A DNA stretch of 64,000 nucleotides from Nevskia sp. (GCA_021732745.1 JAKFUK010000004.1:248001-312000); one strand, 5' to 3'. Counted from the stretch's first letter, positions 36,618-46,038 are shown. Numbers and translations: made by a program. Notes: generated by a model from the sequence alone, not told the origin.

Positions 36618-38084
36618 TCAGGGCCCGGTCGCGACGGTCGGCAGCAGCGGCGCGAACGCCTGTTCGAGCACGTAGGCGTCGTCGAAATGCTGCTCGCCGA
36701 GATAGCTGACCGGCAGGCGCATGAAGTGACGCAAGGTGCCCGGCTGCGGCACGCCGCTGGCCGCGTACCACTCCGGCGCCGGCGTCCGGGTGCCGGCGAT
36801 CTGGCCGGCGCGATCGAACAGGTTGCGGGTGCCGCCGCCGGGCAGCGGCAGCCGGTACAGGTCTTCGTAGCGGGCCAGCTGGTAGCGCTGCGCGGTGACC
36901 GAGGTGTCGGCAGCCGTGACCCCCCGGACGCCGCCGCTGCGGTCGAGGATCAGGCTCGGCTCGGCCGGCACCAGGCCGTCGAGCGGGAAGAATGCGGTCG
37001 GGCCATCGGCCGGCTGGCGGCGCGGCACTTCGCTGCGGATCGCGAACCAGAAGTGCTCGCGGCCGCTGGCACGCGCCGTGTCGTAGGCGATAGGCCGCAG
37101 CTCGTTGTCGAGCGTGACGCGCCAGATCAGGCCGTCGACCGGCACCTCGCCGGGCAGTGCGTCCGGGGTGCGGAACAGCAGGAAGTAGTTGACCTGAATC
37201 AGCCGCTCAGCCCCGAAACGCGTGAAACCGATCTGGTAATGCACTTGCGGCCGGGTGGTGTCGATGTCCAGCCGGCTGCCGCCGTGGCCGTCGGCGATCC
37301 AGATCGGCGTGCCCAGCTGGCGTTCGCGCGCGCCCTGCGCCATCAGCAGTTCCGGCGCGTTGACCTCGGCAATTGCTCGCCAGGCGGAATCGACCAGCCC
37401 CGGAAAGCCGAGTTCGTCCGGGTAGGCATCGCTGACCTTGGTCGGAATCAGCGCCACGTCCTCGACCGGCTGTACCTGCCAGCGGAGTGGTGCGCCGGCA
37501 CCGAGCAGTTCGGCGCGCGGCTTGGCGAAATCGCGGCGCACGGCGGCTTCGTGATCGCGGACGCTGGCGCGCAGCAGCGGCAAGGTCAGCGGATACAGGC
37601 CGAGGGCGCGAGTGCCGGCCGAATAGGCATCCGGCGGCACCATGGTGTCGTGGACCAGCTTGAAGTTGTCGGGGTTGTCGAATTCCAGTGCCGCAAGGCC
37701 GCGACCGCAGTTCAGGAACTCGCCTCGGAGAATCGCCCGCTCCTGATCGTTCAGGCCCAGGTTCTCGAACTCGAACTCGCGGGCTTCCTGATCGAATTCG
37801 CGCATCCGGCGCAGCCAGGCACCGACTTCGTCGACGCTGGCGACCTCGTCGCGAAACGAGGCCAGCATCCGGTCGCTGCGCAGATAGGGAAAGCCCGGCA
37901 CCCGGTAGAACACGCCGTCGCGGACCCCGGCGGCGTCGATTTTCGCGTCGATCTCCGCATAGCGGGCGCGGCAGTTCTTGAGTGCTACGAAAAAGCCGCT
38001 GGGTTCGGCGAGCGTCGGCGATCGTGCGCAGCCGACAACCAGACTGGTGGCGGCGAGGGAGAGCAGCAGGATGCGAATGCGCAT
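36618..38084 (-). CDS. Predicted lipoprotein of unknown function
   Basis: A 488-residue protein with a lipoprotein signal: charged start, hydrophobic core and lipobox LVVGC (Cys19), so it should be lipid-anchored, probably in the outer membrane. The mature part has no motif I recognise; it contains paired segments such as VHYQIGFTRFGAERLIQVNYFLLFR and LIWRVTLDNELRPIAYDTARASGREHFWF (in part). It stands 16 bases upstream of the sigma gene on the same strand and 28 bases downstream of another exported protein, so these may form one envelope operon. Confidence 0.7.
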   Translation of the reverse strand: MRIRILLLSLAATSLVVGCARSPTLAEPSGFFVALKNCRARYAEIDAKIDAAGVRDGVFYRVPGFPYLRSDRMLASFRDEVASVDEVGAWLRRMREFDQEAREFEFENLGLNDQERAILRGEFLNCGRGLAALEFDNPDNFKLVHDTMVPPDAYSAGTRALGLYPLTLPLLRASVRDHEAAVRRDFAKPRAELLGAGAPLRWQVQPVEDVALIPTKVSDAYPDELGFPGLVDSAWRAIAEVNAPELLMAQGARERQLGTPIWIADGHGGSRLDIDTTRPQVHYQIGFTRFGAERLIQVNYFLLFRTPDALPGEVPVDGLIWRVTLDNELRPIAYDTARASGREHFWFAIRSEVPRRQPADGPTAFFPLDGLVPAEPSLILDRSGGVRGVTAADTSVTAQRYQLARYEDLYRLPLPGGGTRNLFDRAGQIAGTRTPAPEWYAASGVPQPGTLRHFMRLPVSYLGEQHFDDAYVLEQAFAPLLPTVATGP

Positions 38085-38112
38085 GGAGCGAGTGCCTGTC
38101 GTGACGGCGACT

Positions 38113-39162
38113 TCAGCGAGTCCCCGGCTTGGGAGCGACCGGTTGCGGAACCGGCGTGAACGACCACTCGAGGGTGACTTTCGCGGTGCCGGTCCACAGG
38201 CCCAGCCAAGTCGAGTTGCCGTTCAGTGATAACGGCAAAGGCAGCGTTGCGGATGCCTTGCCGCTGGCCGGCGCGTGGCGCAGCGTCTCGGTGATCCACT
38301 CCAATACGGCGGTCGGCATCGGCTGCGGCTCGGTGGCGCGCGAGGTGTGCTGCGACTCGATGAACTCGGTGACGCCGACCGGCGTCGGCATGTGCACGTT
38401 CTCGATCCACAGCGGCCGCTTGGCGTCTTCGGGATCGAGCACGATGGTGAAGTGGCTGCACAGCGACCGGCCGTCGCTGGCGTCGATGCTGTCGGCGCTG
38501 CGCTTTTCCTCGAAGGCCACCAGACGGTCGACGGTCTTGTTGTAGCGCTCGCCGGCGATGTTCATCGTCAGCTGGACGCGGGATTTGCCCGGGCAGCCCT
38601 TGTACGGCAGCAAGTAGAGATAGCGGCCTTCGTCCTCGTCCGGCTCCATCGCTTCCGGATAGGCCATGGCCGCGTAGATCGCGGCGTATTCGAGATTCAG
38701 CGTGGCATTGCACTCGGCATCGCCCTTGCAAGCCAGCACCTCGTTCTGGAAACGCTTGGCGAGGGCCGCTTCATCGGCCGGCGTTTTCGGCAGGATCAAG
38801 CGGCCGCCGCTGGCCTCGATGGCTTTCTTCGCTTGCCGCGCCAGATGGATGGTCTTGGCCTCCATGCGGGCTTCGACATCGGGATCGAGCAGGTTGCGCA
38901 CCTGCTTGGCACCGTCGGTCCGGAGTCGCGTGGTGATTTCGTAGCGCTGGGTGGTGCTGCCCTTCGACCACTGCTTGCCGGGATTCTTGGGATCGTTCTT
39001 GAGCCAGTCCTGCGTTGCGTCAACCGTCGCCACCAGCTTGAGCTGGTAGTCCACCGCTGCCGCCTGCGCCGTGCCGAGCGCGCAGAGCAAGGCTATTGCA
39101 GTGCAGCATCCGACGCCCGGGGCGCGCATGGAAGAGAAAGCAGCCATGCGCAGGAGGTTCAT
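38113..39162 (-). CDS. Predicted periplasmic protein of unknown function
   Basis: A 349-residue protein with a Sec-type signal (hydrophobic GCCTAIALLCALGTAQA, cleavage after AQA near residue 34). Two cysteine pairs could form disulfides (LACKGDAEC near 145-153; CPG and LCSHF further on). The segment LYLLPYKGCPGKSRVQLTMNIAGERYNKTVD is followed by a beta-rich C-terminus. No family is recognised. It lies 6 bases after the FadL-like gene and is probably co-transcribed. Confidence 0.68.
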   Translation of the reverse strand: MNLLRMAAFSSMRAPGVGCCTAIALLCALGTAQAAAVDYQLKLVATVDATQDWLKNDPKNPGKQWSKGSTTQRYEITTRLRTDGAKQVRNLLDPDVEARMEAKTIHLARQAKKAIEASGGRLILPKTPADEAALAKRFQNEVLACKGDAECNATLNLEYAAIYAAMAYPEAMEPDEDEGRYLYLLPYKGCPGKSRVQLTMNIAGERYNKTVDRLVAFEEKRSADSIDASDGRSLCSHFTIVLDPEDAKRPLWIENVHMPTPVGVTEFIESQHTSRATEPQPMPTAVLEWITETLRHAPASGKASATLPLPLSLNGNSTWLGLWTGTAKVTLEWSFTPVPQPVAPKPGTR

Positions 39163-39168
39163 GTCAGT

Positions 39169-40458
39169 TCAATCCGTCTTGCCGAAGCGCAGACCGTAGG
39201 ACACGCCGACATTGATCGACTGGAAGTCGATATCGGCCTCGCCGCCACCGAAGGCGGCCGGAATCGAGTTTTCGCCCCTCACCGTGCGGTGATCGCTGAC
39301 CGCGCCGAACATGGTGATTTCCGAGCCTTTGCCGAAGGCATAGGTAAAACCGCCGGTGACATGGAATTTCGGCGTCGCCGGTGCCAACCCATTGAACAGG
39401 GTGTTGGATTTCGACAGCACCTGGGTTGAATAGATGAAACCGCCGCGCAGAATCCAGTCCTTCGCCCACTGGTGCTGGATGCCCAGCTTGTAGACGTTCT
39501 GGTTGTTCCAGCCGAAGCCGGGGCCATTGTCGGAACCGAGCGGCCGGCCTTCAAACAGCAGGCCGAGGCTGTTGCCGAAAGCATTGCTGCGCTGGTAGGC
39601 GAAGTGCTGGTATTCGACGGCAGCGTTCCATTCCGGGGCCAGCTTGAACAGCAGCGCGCCGCCGAAGATGGCCGGCAAGGCCAACCGGCCTTGGTCGGGC
39701 AGCAGGCCGCGGTACTGCTCGATCTTCTGCTGCCAGGTTTTCGAGCGGTAGGACAGCGCGCCATCGAGCCAGGGCGTGATGTGGCCGGTCCAGCCCAGGG
39801 TGAAACTGGCTCCGAAACCGCCGTGCTGGCCCTGATTGCCGACGAACTCGGGGCTTTCCGACACCGCGCCGAACGGCAGCGTGCCGTCGGTCGACAGCGA
39901 TTGATGCTGGACATTGGCGGCGAGGCCGATCGACTGGCCCGGCAGCACTTCATGGGCCAGCACGAACGAGATGCCGGCGATTTTCAGCGAGTTCTGCGCC
40001 GACGCCGATCCGGCTTCCACTGCTGCGCCCTGCCCCTGGGCGAAGCGGGCATACGGGCTGCGCGGATAGTCCGGCCCGAGTCCGGCGGCGAAGGCCGAGA
40101 CGCCGAACGCCCAATGATCGGCAATCCGCGTGGTGACGCCGAACTGCGGGATCGGGAAGTACTTCTTGCCGGTCGAGCCGTAATACTCGTCCGGTCCGGC
40201 AGCGTTGCCGGAGATCTTCGTCCCGCCTCGGACCACCAGGAAGTCGGCACCGAGATCGAAACGCCCGCCAAGGCCGAACGCCAATGCTGGATTGGCGCTG
40301 ATCGCGGTCGATTCGTCGACGCCGATATAGCTGACGCCGCCGTAGCCGAGCGCCTTGATGCCGGTGCCGTGCTCGAAGATGCCGAGCGTGGCCTGGGCGT
40401 TGAATGCGGACAGGCAGCCGACGGCTGCCAGGGCCGTCGAGTGGAGCTTATTCATCAT
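39169..40458 (-). CDS. FadL/TodX-type outer membrane channel
   Basis: A 429-residue outer-membrane beta barrel with a Sec signal (cleavage after NAQA). The mature start (TLGIFEHGTGIKALGYGGVSYIG, in part, and AISANPALAFGLGGRFDLG) matches the hatch region of the FadL/TodX/OmpP1 family, which lets fatty acids or aromatic hydrocarbons cross the outer membrane by lateral diffusion. It ends in an aromatic-rich strand and Asp. It leads the group of envelope genes at 36618-40458. A hydrocarbon or terpene substrate of the window's pathways is a plausible passenger. Confidence 0.85.
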   Translation of the reverse strand: MMNKLHSTALAAVGCLSAFNAQATLGIFEHGTGIKALGYGGVSYIGVDESTAISANPALAFGLGGRFDLGADFLVVRGGTKISGNAAGPDEYYGSTGKKYFPIPQFGVTTRIADHWAFGVSAFAAGLGPDYPRSPYARFAQGQGAAVEAGSASAQNSLKIAGISFVLAHEVLPGQSIGLAANVQHQSLSTDGTLPFGAVSESPEFVGNQGQHGGFGASFTLGWTGHITPWLDGALSYRSKTWQQKIEQYRGLLPDQGRLALPAIFGGALLFKLAPEWNAAVEYQHFAYQRSNAFGNSLGLLFEGRPLGSDNGPGFGWNNQNVYKLGIQHQWAKDWILRGGFIYSTQVLSKSNTLFNGLAPATPKFHVTGGFTYAFGKGSEITMFGAVSDHRTVRGENSIPAAFGGGEADIDFQSINVGVSYGLRFGKTD

Positions 40459-40501
40459 ATGCAGGGATTCCAGGGTGTGCCGCGAGGAGAAGTCTGGCTG
40501 T

Positions 40502-40876
40502 TTAGCCGGCGACCGGCGCGGTCGTGCCGGCCTTGCGGCGGCCGTCGAGGAAGCGTTCGCGGGTGATCAGATAGACCGGGAAAGTGAACGATATGCCGAT
40601 GTACGACAGCGCCACGAAAAACCAGCCCCACTTGGCACCCATGCCGATGCGCTGGGCGTCGTAGACCACCCAGATCATGAACACCAGCCAGGCGATGGCC
40701 ATGTCGATGGAAAGAAATGCGGCGGTGCCGCCAGCGCCGATCGCATCGCCAAAGAACTGGATCGGATTGAAGATGTTGCCGCCGTTGCGCATCCAGTCGA
40801 AGGCATGCGGCCAGGTGGTGACCAGCGCGATGATGCCGAGGATCAGGAAAAAACCGTGTTTCACGTTCTGCGTCAT
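40502..40876 (-). CDS. DUF2834-like small membrane protein
   Basis: A 124-residue protein with three to four hydrophobic helices (FFLILGIIALVTTW; TAAFLSIDMAIAWLVFMIWVVY; WGWFFVALSYIGISFTFPVYLI, each given in part). The pattern FLSIDMxIxWLVFMIWVxYDAxRxGM resembles DUF2834 proteins. The start at ATG 40876 drops an upstream charged stretch. Its job is unknown. The 135-base gap upstream contains a GTCAC-GTC-GTGAC palindrome (40899-40911). Confidence 0.65.
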   Translation of the reverse strand: MTQNVKHGFFLILGIIALVTTWPHAFDWMRNGGNIFNPIQFFGDAIGAGGTAAFLSIDMAIAWLVFMIWVVYDAQRIGMGAKWGWFFVALSYIGISFTFPVYLITRERFLDGRRKAGTTAPVAG

Positions 40877-41011
40877 GGGAGGCTTCCGGCAAGGCGGCCC
40901 GTCACGTCGTGACGTGCAGGCCGGGGGCATACATTCAGACTGCGCTGCCGTCAGGGCAGGCAGACCATACCGAAGTCGTGCGCCGCGCGAACCCGCCGCG
41001 GCGTATCGCGA

Positions 41012-42082
41012 TCACGGCATCTTCGCGATGTGGCTCTGGTCGGTGAACTTGTCGTAGTAGATGGCGTCGAGCTTCATGCCGAACTCGGTCATCGAGGCGA
41101 TGCCGGCGTCGATCATTCCCGGCGGGCCGCACATGTAGCCTTCGGCGTCGCTCAGGTCGACACCCGGCAGGGCGTCGGGGATGAACTGGGTGACCAGGCC
41201 GCGCGCGCCCTTCCAGGAACTGTCCGCCGGTTCATGCGACAGCACCGGCAGGAACACGAACTTGTCGGACCAGTTGTTGGCGACCTGCTGAATCTGGTCG
41301 AGGCCGTACAGATCAGCCTGGGTGCGGGCACCGAACAGGAAGGCACAGGGCCGCTTGACCCGATCCTTGCGCGCCGCTTCAAGCACCGACAGCAGCGGAG
41401 CGAGGCCGGAGCCGCCCGCGATGCAGACCATCGGCGAGGTGCCCGGATGCAGATGGAAGTTGCCGTGCGGGCCTTCGACGTCGAGCGTCTGTTCGGCCAG
41501 TTCACCCTTGAACAGGGCTTCGGTGAACATGCCGTTCGGCACCTTGCGGATGAAGAAGCTGATCTGTTGACGACCGTCGCGGTCCGGGGCGTCGGCGAAC
41601 GAGTAGTTCCGCGCGCGCTGGATGTTCGGGTACTTCAGATTGGCGTACTGGCCGGCGATGAACTTGATCGGCCGATCCAGCGCCACGGTGATCTTGACGA
41701 TGTCGTGGGTCAGGGTTTCGGTCGCCGAGATCTTGCCGGTGAACTGCTCGACCTTCGGCGCGTCCAGCGCCTGGCTTTCGACTTCGACCTGGGTCAGCGC
41801 GTCCTTCGGGATCGCCTGGCAGGCGAGGATGAAACCGGCGGCGATTTCCTGCTGCGACAGCGTGTAGCCGAAGTCGGTCAGTGCCGAGACGCGGCCGGAT
41901 TTCAGCTTGCACTTGCAGGAGCCGCAGGTGCCGACCGTGCAGTTGTGCGGGAACGGCACGCCGTTCTTCAGTGCGGCTTCCAGCATGGTTTCGCCGGCGG
42001 GGACTTCATATCGCGAGCCGAACGGCGCAACCTCGACGAACTTGGCTTCTTTCGTGCCAAAAAGATTCTTCAGAAAGCCCAT
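41012..42082 (-). CDS. Oxygenase reductase: [2Fe-2S] ferredoxin fused to FAD/NAD reductase
   Basis: A 356-residue reductase with a plant-type ferredoxin domain (Cys48, Cys53, Cys56, Cys88), then the FAD motif RARNYSFADAP near residue 165, the NAD-binding GGSGLAPLLSVLEAARK near 230 and the C-terminal YMCGPPGMIDAG near 316. This is the build of phenol hydroxylase P5 (DmpP), methane/alkene monooxygenase reductases and CmtAa-type dioxygenase reductases. ATG 42082 follows GGAGG at 5 bases. No oxygenase is next to it; it could serve the dioxygenase at 25392-27208 or the VanA-type enzymes, all of which lack a reductase nearby. Operator site B lies 65 bases upstream. Confidence 0.88.
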   Translation of the reverse strand: MGFLKNLFGTKEAKFVEVAPFGSRYEVPAGETMLEAALKNGVPFPHNCTVGTCGSCKCKLKSGRVSALTDFGYTLSQQEIAAGFILACQAIPKDALTQVEVESQALDAPKVEQFTGKISATETLTHDIVKITVALDRPIKFIAGQYANLKYPNIQRARNYSFADAPDRDGRQQISFFIRKVPNGMFTEALFKGELAEQTLDVEGPHGNFHLHPGTSPMVCIAGGSGLAPLLSVLEAARKDRVKRPCAFLFGARTQADLYGLDQIQQVANNWSDKFVFLPVLSHEPADSSWKGARGLVTQFIPDALPGVDLSDAEGYMCGPPGMIDAGIASMTEFGMKLDAIYYDKFTDQSHIAKMP

Positions 42083-42146
42083 CTCTCCCTCCAGGAATAC
42101 ATGCACCCGTCTGTGATCGAAAATGATCGCGGGAGGCTGTTTTCAG

Positions 42147-42166
42147 ATAGTACGGTACAGTACTAT
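42147..42166. promoter_or_regulatory. Operator-like palindrome, site B (ATAGTAC-N6-GTACTAT)
   Basis: ATAGTACGGTACAGTACTAT has perfect 7-bp arms around GGTACA and a 5-base periodicity of GTAC. It lies in the 197-base gap between the divergent reductase (41012-42082) and dehydrogenase (42280-43308) genes. It aligns with site C at 13 of 17 positions. A 20-bp palindrome is typical of TetR or MarR binding sites. Confidence 0.65.
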
Positions 42167-42279
42167 TCCTGACAACCAAGCTCCCAGCGAGCGCGCAGAC
42201 GCGTTTCGGTGGCGCAGCAAAACGATAAAAAAGCACTGCGACCCACCCCGGGATCGCGGGCGTGCAAGAGGAGACGCAA

Positions 42280-43308
42280 GTGGACACCAGTCGACGCGTG
42301 ATCCTGGCCGAGAGGCCTCGCTACATCGTTCCCACGGCCAACTGCTTCCGGCTTGCGACCGGGGATCGACCCGATCCCGGCCCTGGCGAGATGCGAATAC
42401 GCACGCAATGGCTGTCGATGGACGTGATGCTGTATTCGCAACTGAAACAGGTCAGTGCCGACGTCACGCCGCTGCCCATCGACTCGACCATGGTCGGCCC
42501 TACGGTCGGCACCGTGGAGGCGTCGAATCTTGCGGATTTCCCGGTCGGCACCCTGCTCAGCGGCTACTGGGGCTGGCAGGAGCATGCGATCAGCACCGGG
42601 CGGCGCCTGCGCAAGCTCGATTTCGGCGTCCAGAAGCCGTCCTACGGCCTCAGCGCCTACGGCGCTTCGGCCTTCGGTGCCTACATCGCGCTCGAAGTGC
42701 TGGCCCCGGTCGCCAGCGGTGAAACGGTGGTGGTCGGCACTGCACTCGGCGGGCTCGGCCACATCGCCGGTCAGATCGCCAAGCTGAAAGGAGCGCGGGT
42801 GGTCGGCATTGCCGGCGGACCTGAAAAGTGCCGGATCGCCGTCGAGCAGCTCGGTTTCGATGCCTGCGTCGATCACAAGGCCAGAGACTTCGCCGAACGC
42901 CTGCGCGCCGCCTGCCCGAACGGTGTGGATGTCGATGTCGAGACCATCGGCGGCCGCAGCCTGAATGCCATCGCGCCGCTGCTCAACAACCACGCCCGGA
43001 TCGCCGCCTGCGGCCTGATGGACACGCCGCACCTCGGCGACCAGCCTTTCGAAGGGCGCTACACGCAGCTGCAGAGCTTTCTATATCTGCTGATCAACCG
43101 CCGCGTGTCGATGCGCGGACTGGTGGTGTTCGACCACCTTCGCAGCCATCTCGATGCCTTCCAGCGCGACATGAAGACCTGGATCGATGCCGGCCAGGTC
43201 AAGCCGATGGAAGACATCGTCGACGGCCTCGACAAGGCCCCGGCGGCATTCAATGACATCTTCATGGGGCGCAATCGCGGCAAGCGCCTGATCCGGGTTG
43301 CGGACTGA
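42280..43308 (+). CDS. MDR-type NADP-dependent oxidoreductase (CurA-like)
   Basis: A 342-residue zinc-free medium-chain reductase. It has MVGPTVGTVEASN near residue 72, GLSAYGASAFGAYIALE near 122 and the cofactor motif TALGGLGHIAGQIAKLKGARVVGIAGG (in part, near 152-178), as in 2-alkenal/curcumin reductases that reduce activated double bonds. I prefer GTG 42280 because GAGGAG lies 9 bases upstream; a GTG at 42262 is also in frame. It is followed 43 bases on by an alcohol dehydrogenase and controlled from the region with site B. Confidence 0.8.
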   Translation: MDTSRRVILAERPRYIVPTANCFRLATGDRPDPGPGEMRIRTQWLSMDVMLYSQLKQVSADVTPLPIDSTMVGPTVGTVEASNLADFPVGTLLSGYWGWQEHAISTGRRLRKLDFGVQKPSYGLSAYGASAFGAYIALEVLAPVASGETVVVGTALGGLGHIAGQIAKLKGARVVGIAGGPEKCRIAVEQLGFDACVDHKARDFAERLRAACPNGVDVDVETIGGRSLNAIAPLLNNHARIAACGLMDTPHLGDQPFEGRYTQLQSFLYLLINRRVSMRGLVVFDHLRSHLDAFQRDMKTWIDAGQVKPMEDIVDGLDKAPAAFNDIFMGRNRGKRLIRVAD

Positions 43309-43351
43309 ATCCGCCGCCTTTTCCCTTCAACCGCTCAAGGAATCCCGCTAC

Positions 43352-44467
43352 ATGTCCACTCAGTCCGTCACTGCTTCCGCCGCTGTCGTTCGCCAGGTCG
43401 GCGGCCCGTTCACCATCGAATCGATCACCGTCGCCGCGCCGCGCGATCATGAAGTGCGGGTCAAGATGGTCGGCGTTGGCATGTGCCACACCGATCTCGT
43501 GGTCCGCGACGGCTTCCCGGTGCCGATGCCGATCGTGCTGGGCCACGAGGGTTCGGGCATTGTCGAATCGGTCGGCTCGGCCGTCACCACGGTCAAGCCG
43601 GGCGATCACGTGGTGCTCAGCTTCAACTCCTGCTCGTCCTGCCCGAGCTGCGACGACACCCAGCCGGCCTATTGCTACAACTTCCTGGCCAACAATTTCT
43701 CGGGCGTCCGTCCGGGCGATGGCAGCACGGCACTGAGCCAGGACGGCTTGCAGATTGCCGGTAACTTCTTCGGCCAGTCCTCGTTCGGCACCTATGCGGT
43801 CGCGCATGAGCGCAACGCCGTGGTCATCGACAAGGACCTGCCGCTGGAGATCATGGGTCCGCTCGGCTGCGGCATTCAGACCGGGGCCGGTGCGGTGGTG
43901 CTGTCGCTGGGGCTGAAGAAGGGTCAGTCGCTGGCGATCTTCGGCGGCGGCGCGGTCGGCCTGTCGGGTCTGCTCGGTGCCCGGGCGATCGGTGCCGGCA
44001 CGGTGATCGTGGTCGAGCCGAATGAGGGCCGTCGCAAGCTGGCGCTGGAACTCGGTGCCACCCATGCCATTGATCCCAAAGCAGAATCCGACGTGCTGGC
44101 GAAGATCAAGGAATTGAGCGGCGGCGGCGTGACCCATGCCTTCGACACCACCGGCATCCCGGCGGTGATTAGTGTGGCGATGGAGACCATGCTGCCGAAC
44201 GGCATGCTGGGCCTGGTGGCCGTGCCGCCGCCGGAAGCGACCTTGCCGGCGAACATGATGAGCATGCTGATCCGTGGCGTCGGTGCGAAGTACATCACCG
44301 AAGGCGACGCCGACCCGAAGACCTTCATCCCGCAGATGACCGCCTGGTTCAAGGCCGGGAAATTCCCGTTCGATCGCCTGGTCACCAAGTTCAAGTTCAG
44401 CGAGATCAACGAAGCCGCGCATTCCTCCGAGAAGGGCGGGGCGATCAAGCCGGTCATGGTGTTCTGA
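43352..44467 (+). CDS. Zinc alcohol dehydrogenase, aryl-alcohol (XylB) type
   Basis: A 371-residue zinc MDR dehydrogenase. The catalytic zinc ligands are Cys45 (GMCHTD) and His65/Glu66 (GHEGSG) with a third Cys in [10 protein letters not shown] near residue 170. The structural zinc cysteines are Cys94, Cys97, Cys100 and Cys108. The cofactor motif is [13 protein letters not shown] near 200. It resembles benzyl/aryl-alcohol dehydrogenases. In this setting it could oxidise an aromatic or terpene alcohol such as cumyl alcohol to the aldehyde; this is inference. Confidence 0.87.
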   Translation: MSTQSVTASAAVVRQVGGPFTIESITVAAPRDHEVRVKMVGVGMCHTDLVVRDGFPVPMPIVLGHEGSGIVESVGSAVTTVKPGDHVVLSFNSCSSCPSCDDTQPAYCYNFLANNFSGVRPGDGSTALSQDGLQIAGNFFGQSSFGTYAVAHERNAVVIDKDLPLEIMGPLGCGIQTGAGAVVLSLGLKKGQSLAIFGGGAVGLSGLLGARAIGAGTVIVVEPNEGRRKLALELGATHAIDPKAESDVLAKIKELSGGGVTHAFDTTGIPAVISVAMETMLPNGMLGLVAVPPPEATLPANMMSMLIRGVGAKYITEGDADPKTFIPQMTAWFKAGKFPFDRLVTKFKFSEINEAAHSSEKGGAIKPVMVF

Positions 44468-44534
44468 AGTCGCGGTGCGGGCGGAGGCGGCCGATCAAGG
44501 CCGCGTCCGCCCGCCATTCACGCAGGGGAGAGTC

Positions 44535-45287
44535 ATGCAGAAACAATCAAGCGTCGCCTCGCAGAAGATGGGCTTGTGGTGCACCTGGATATTCGCGGCA
44601 CTGACGGTGATCGGCTGGCTCGGCATCGCGCATTTCTATGCGCCGTTTCCGGCGGACGCCGGGATGGATGCCACCAAGGCCTGGTTCACCGAAGAACACC
44701 GGATGGGCACGATCATCGGCTGCACGATCTTCTACATCGCCGCCGGCCTTCTGACCCCGGGCTCGATCCAGTTCAGCATCATGCTGTCGAAGATCGAAGG
44801 CCGTTATCCGCTGTGGTCGATCACCGCCGGCGTCTGCGGCATCTTCATTTCGCTGATCATCTTCTTCAACGCCTGCGCCTGGATCGTCTGCGCCTACCGG
44901 GTCGAAACCGGGGCCGACGTGATCCAGTCCTGGTATGACTGGAGCTGGTTCGCGTTCCTGCTCGGCTGGATTTACTTGGCGATCGAGATGATCGCCACCG
45001 CCATCGTCGAGCTGATGGATACCCGCGCCGAACCGATGATCCCGCGCTGGTTCACCTGGCTGACCTTTGCCGGGGCTGCCAGCTTGATCACCGCCGCCGG
45101 CCCGGCATTCTTCAAGAGCGGCCCGTTCGCCTACCACGGCCTGTTCGGCTTCTATGTGCCGATGGTGGTCTGGGGCACGTATCTGGTCGGAACCACGTGG
45201 TTCATGTACCGGGAGCTGTCGCGCGAAGCGGCAGCCGAAGCGCGCACCTCGACCGTGCGTGGTAACGCGGCTGCCATGCCGGGCTGA
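44535..45287 (+). CDS. Polytopic membrane protein of unknown function
   Basis: A 250-residue protein with six or seven hydrophobic helices (about residues 15-35, 60-80, 92-118, 133-160, 172-190 and 200-220) and a polar C-terminal tail. ATG 44535 is preceded by AGGGGAGAG. No transporter signature is seen. It is the last gene of the unit starting at 42280 and is closed by a strong terminator. Proteins of this kind beside hydrophobic-substrate dehydrogenases may help in uptake, but I cannot name the family. Confidence 0.7.
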   Translation: MQKQSSVASQKMGLWCTWIFAALTVIGWLGIAHFYAPFPADAGMDATKAWFTEEHRMGTIIGCTIFYIAAGLLTPGSIQFSIMLSKIEGRYPLWSITAGVCGIFISLIIFFNACAWIVCAYRVETGADVIQSWYDWSWFAFLLGWIYLAIEMIATAIVELMDTRAEPMIPRWFTWLTFAGAASLITAAGPAFFKSGPFAYHGLFGFYVPMVVWGTYLVGTTWFMYRELSREAAAEARTSTVRGNAAAMPG

Positions 45288-45302
45288 TCGCAGAAACGAC
45301 GA

Positions 45303-45338
45303 AGCCCGATGCCGGTGATCCCGGCATCGGGCTTTTTT
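45303..45338. terminator. Rho-independent terminator
   Basis: AGCCCGATGCCGG-TGATC-CCGGCATCGGGC forms a 13-bp GC-rich stem followed by TTTTTT on the plus strand. It ends the 42280-45287 unit; with AAGC on the other side it may also stop the convergent MarR transcript. Confidence 0.92.
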
Positions 45339-45354
45339 GTACTTCGCGACCGGC

Positions 45355-45933
45355 TCAGGTCGTCGAGATGCGCGAGATCGACTGCTTGACCTTGAGCAGC
45401 AGCTTGAACAGCGTCGCCTGTTCGTCGGGCGGCAGGTCGGCCAGCACCTTTTCGTTGAACTCGACCTCCAGCTGGGTCATGCGCTTGATCAGGCCCTGCG
45501 AGGATTTCGACAGGTAGACGCGCTTGGCGCGCTTGTCGGTCGGGTCCGGACGGCGCGACACCCAGCCACCGGATTCCAGACTTTCGATGACGTCACCGAG
45601 GCTGGCCTTGCCGACTTCGAGCACGTCGGCGAGCTGCGTCTGCATCATTCCGTCATGACGCGACAGATGCGCCAGCACCCACCACTGCGCGCGGGTGATG
45701 CCGAGCGGCTTCATGTAATGGTCGTAGGCGCTGCGTCGCATCCGTGACACATCGTGGATCAGGAAACTGAGCCGGATACCGTCGCGTGCGTAATCGTCCA
45801 CTTCCGACTGCATCAGGTCGACGTTGTTGCTGCGCGTGCTGCCTGCCAGCGAAACATCGTCCGTACCACGGGCCTGGGCGATGGCCTTGGTCACGCGAGC
45901 GACCTTGGCCGACTTGGTCTGTTGAGCAGACAT
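45355..45933 (-). CDS. MarR-family transcriptional regulator
   Basis: A 192-residue MarR regulator. The winged helix lies in LGITRAQWWVLAHLSRHDGMMQTQLADVLEVGKASLGDVIESLE (outline, about residues 77-120) followed by the wing SRRPDPTDKRAKRVYL. It is about 40 residues longer at the N-terminus than typical members. ATG 45933 avoids overlap with repeat R3. It stands alone between the dehydrogenase unit and the thiolase gene. MarR proteins bind palindromes of about 20 bp, so it is one of two candidate readers of the site B/C/D motif. Confidence 0.85.
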   Translation of the reverse strand: MSAQQTKSAKVARVTKAIAQARGTDDVSLAGSTRSNNVDLMQSEVDDYARDGIRLSFLIHDVSRMRRSAYDHYMKPLGITRAQWWVLAHLSRHDGMMQTQLADVLEVGKASLGDVIESLESGGWVSRRPDPTDKRAKRVYLSKSSQGLIKRMTQLEVEFNEKVLADLPPDEQATLFKLLLKVKQSISRISTT

Positions 45934-46038
45934 GACGATTCCGTAAGTGAAAGTTGACGACCGCAGTCGTAATGCAACGCAGCATAGCGCGCCAGACGGC
46001 AATCGCGGCACGAAATGGGCCAAGGCAATCGCCCGCGA

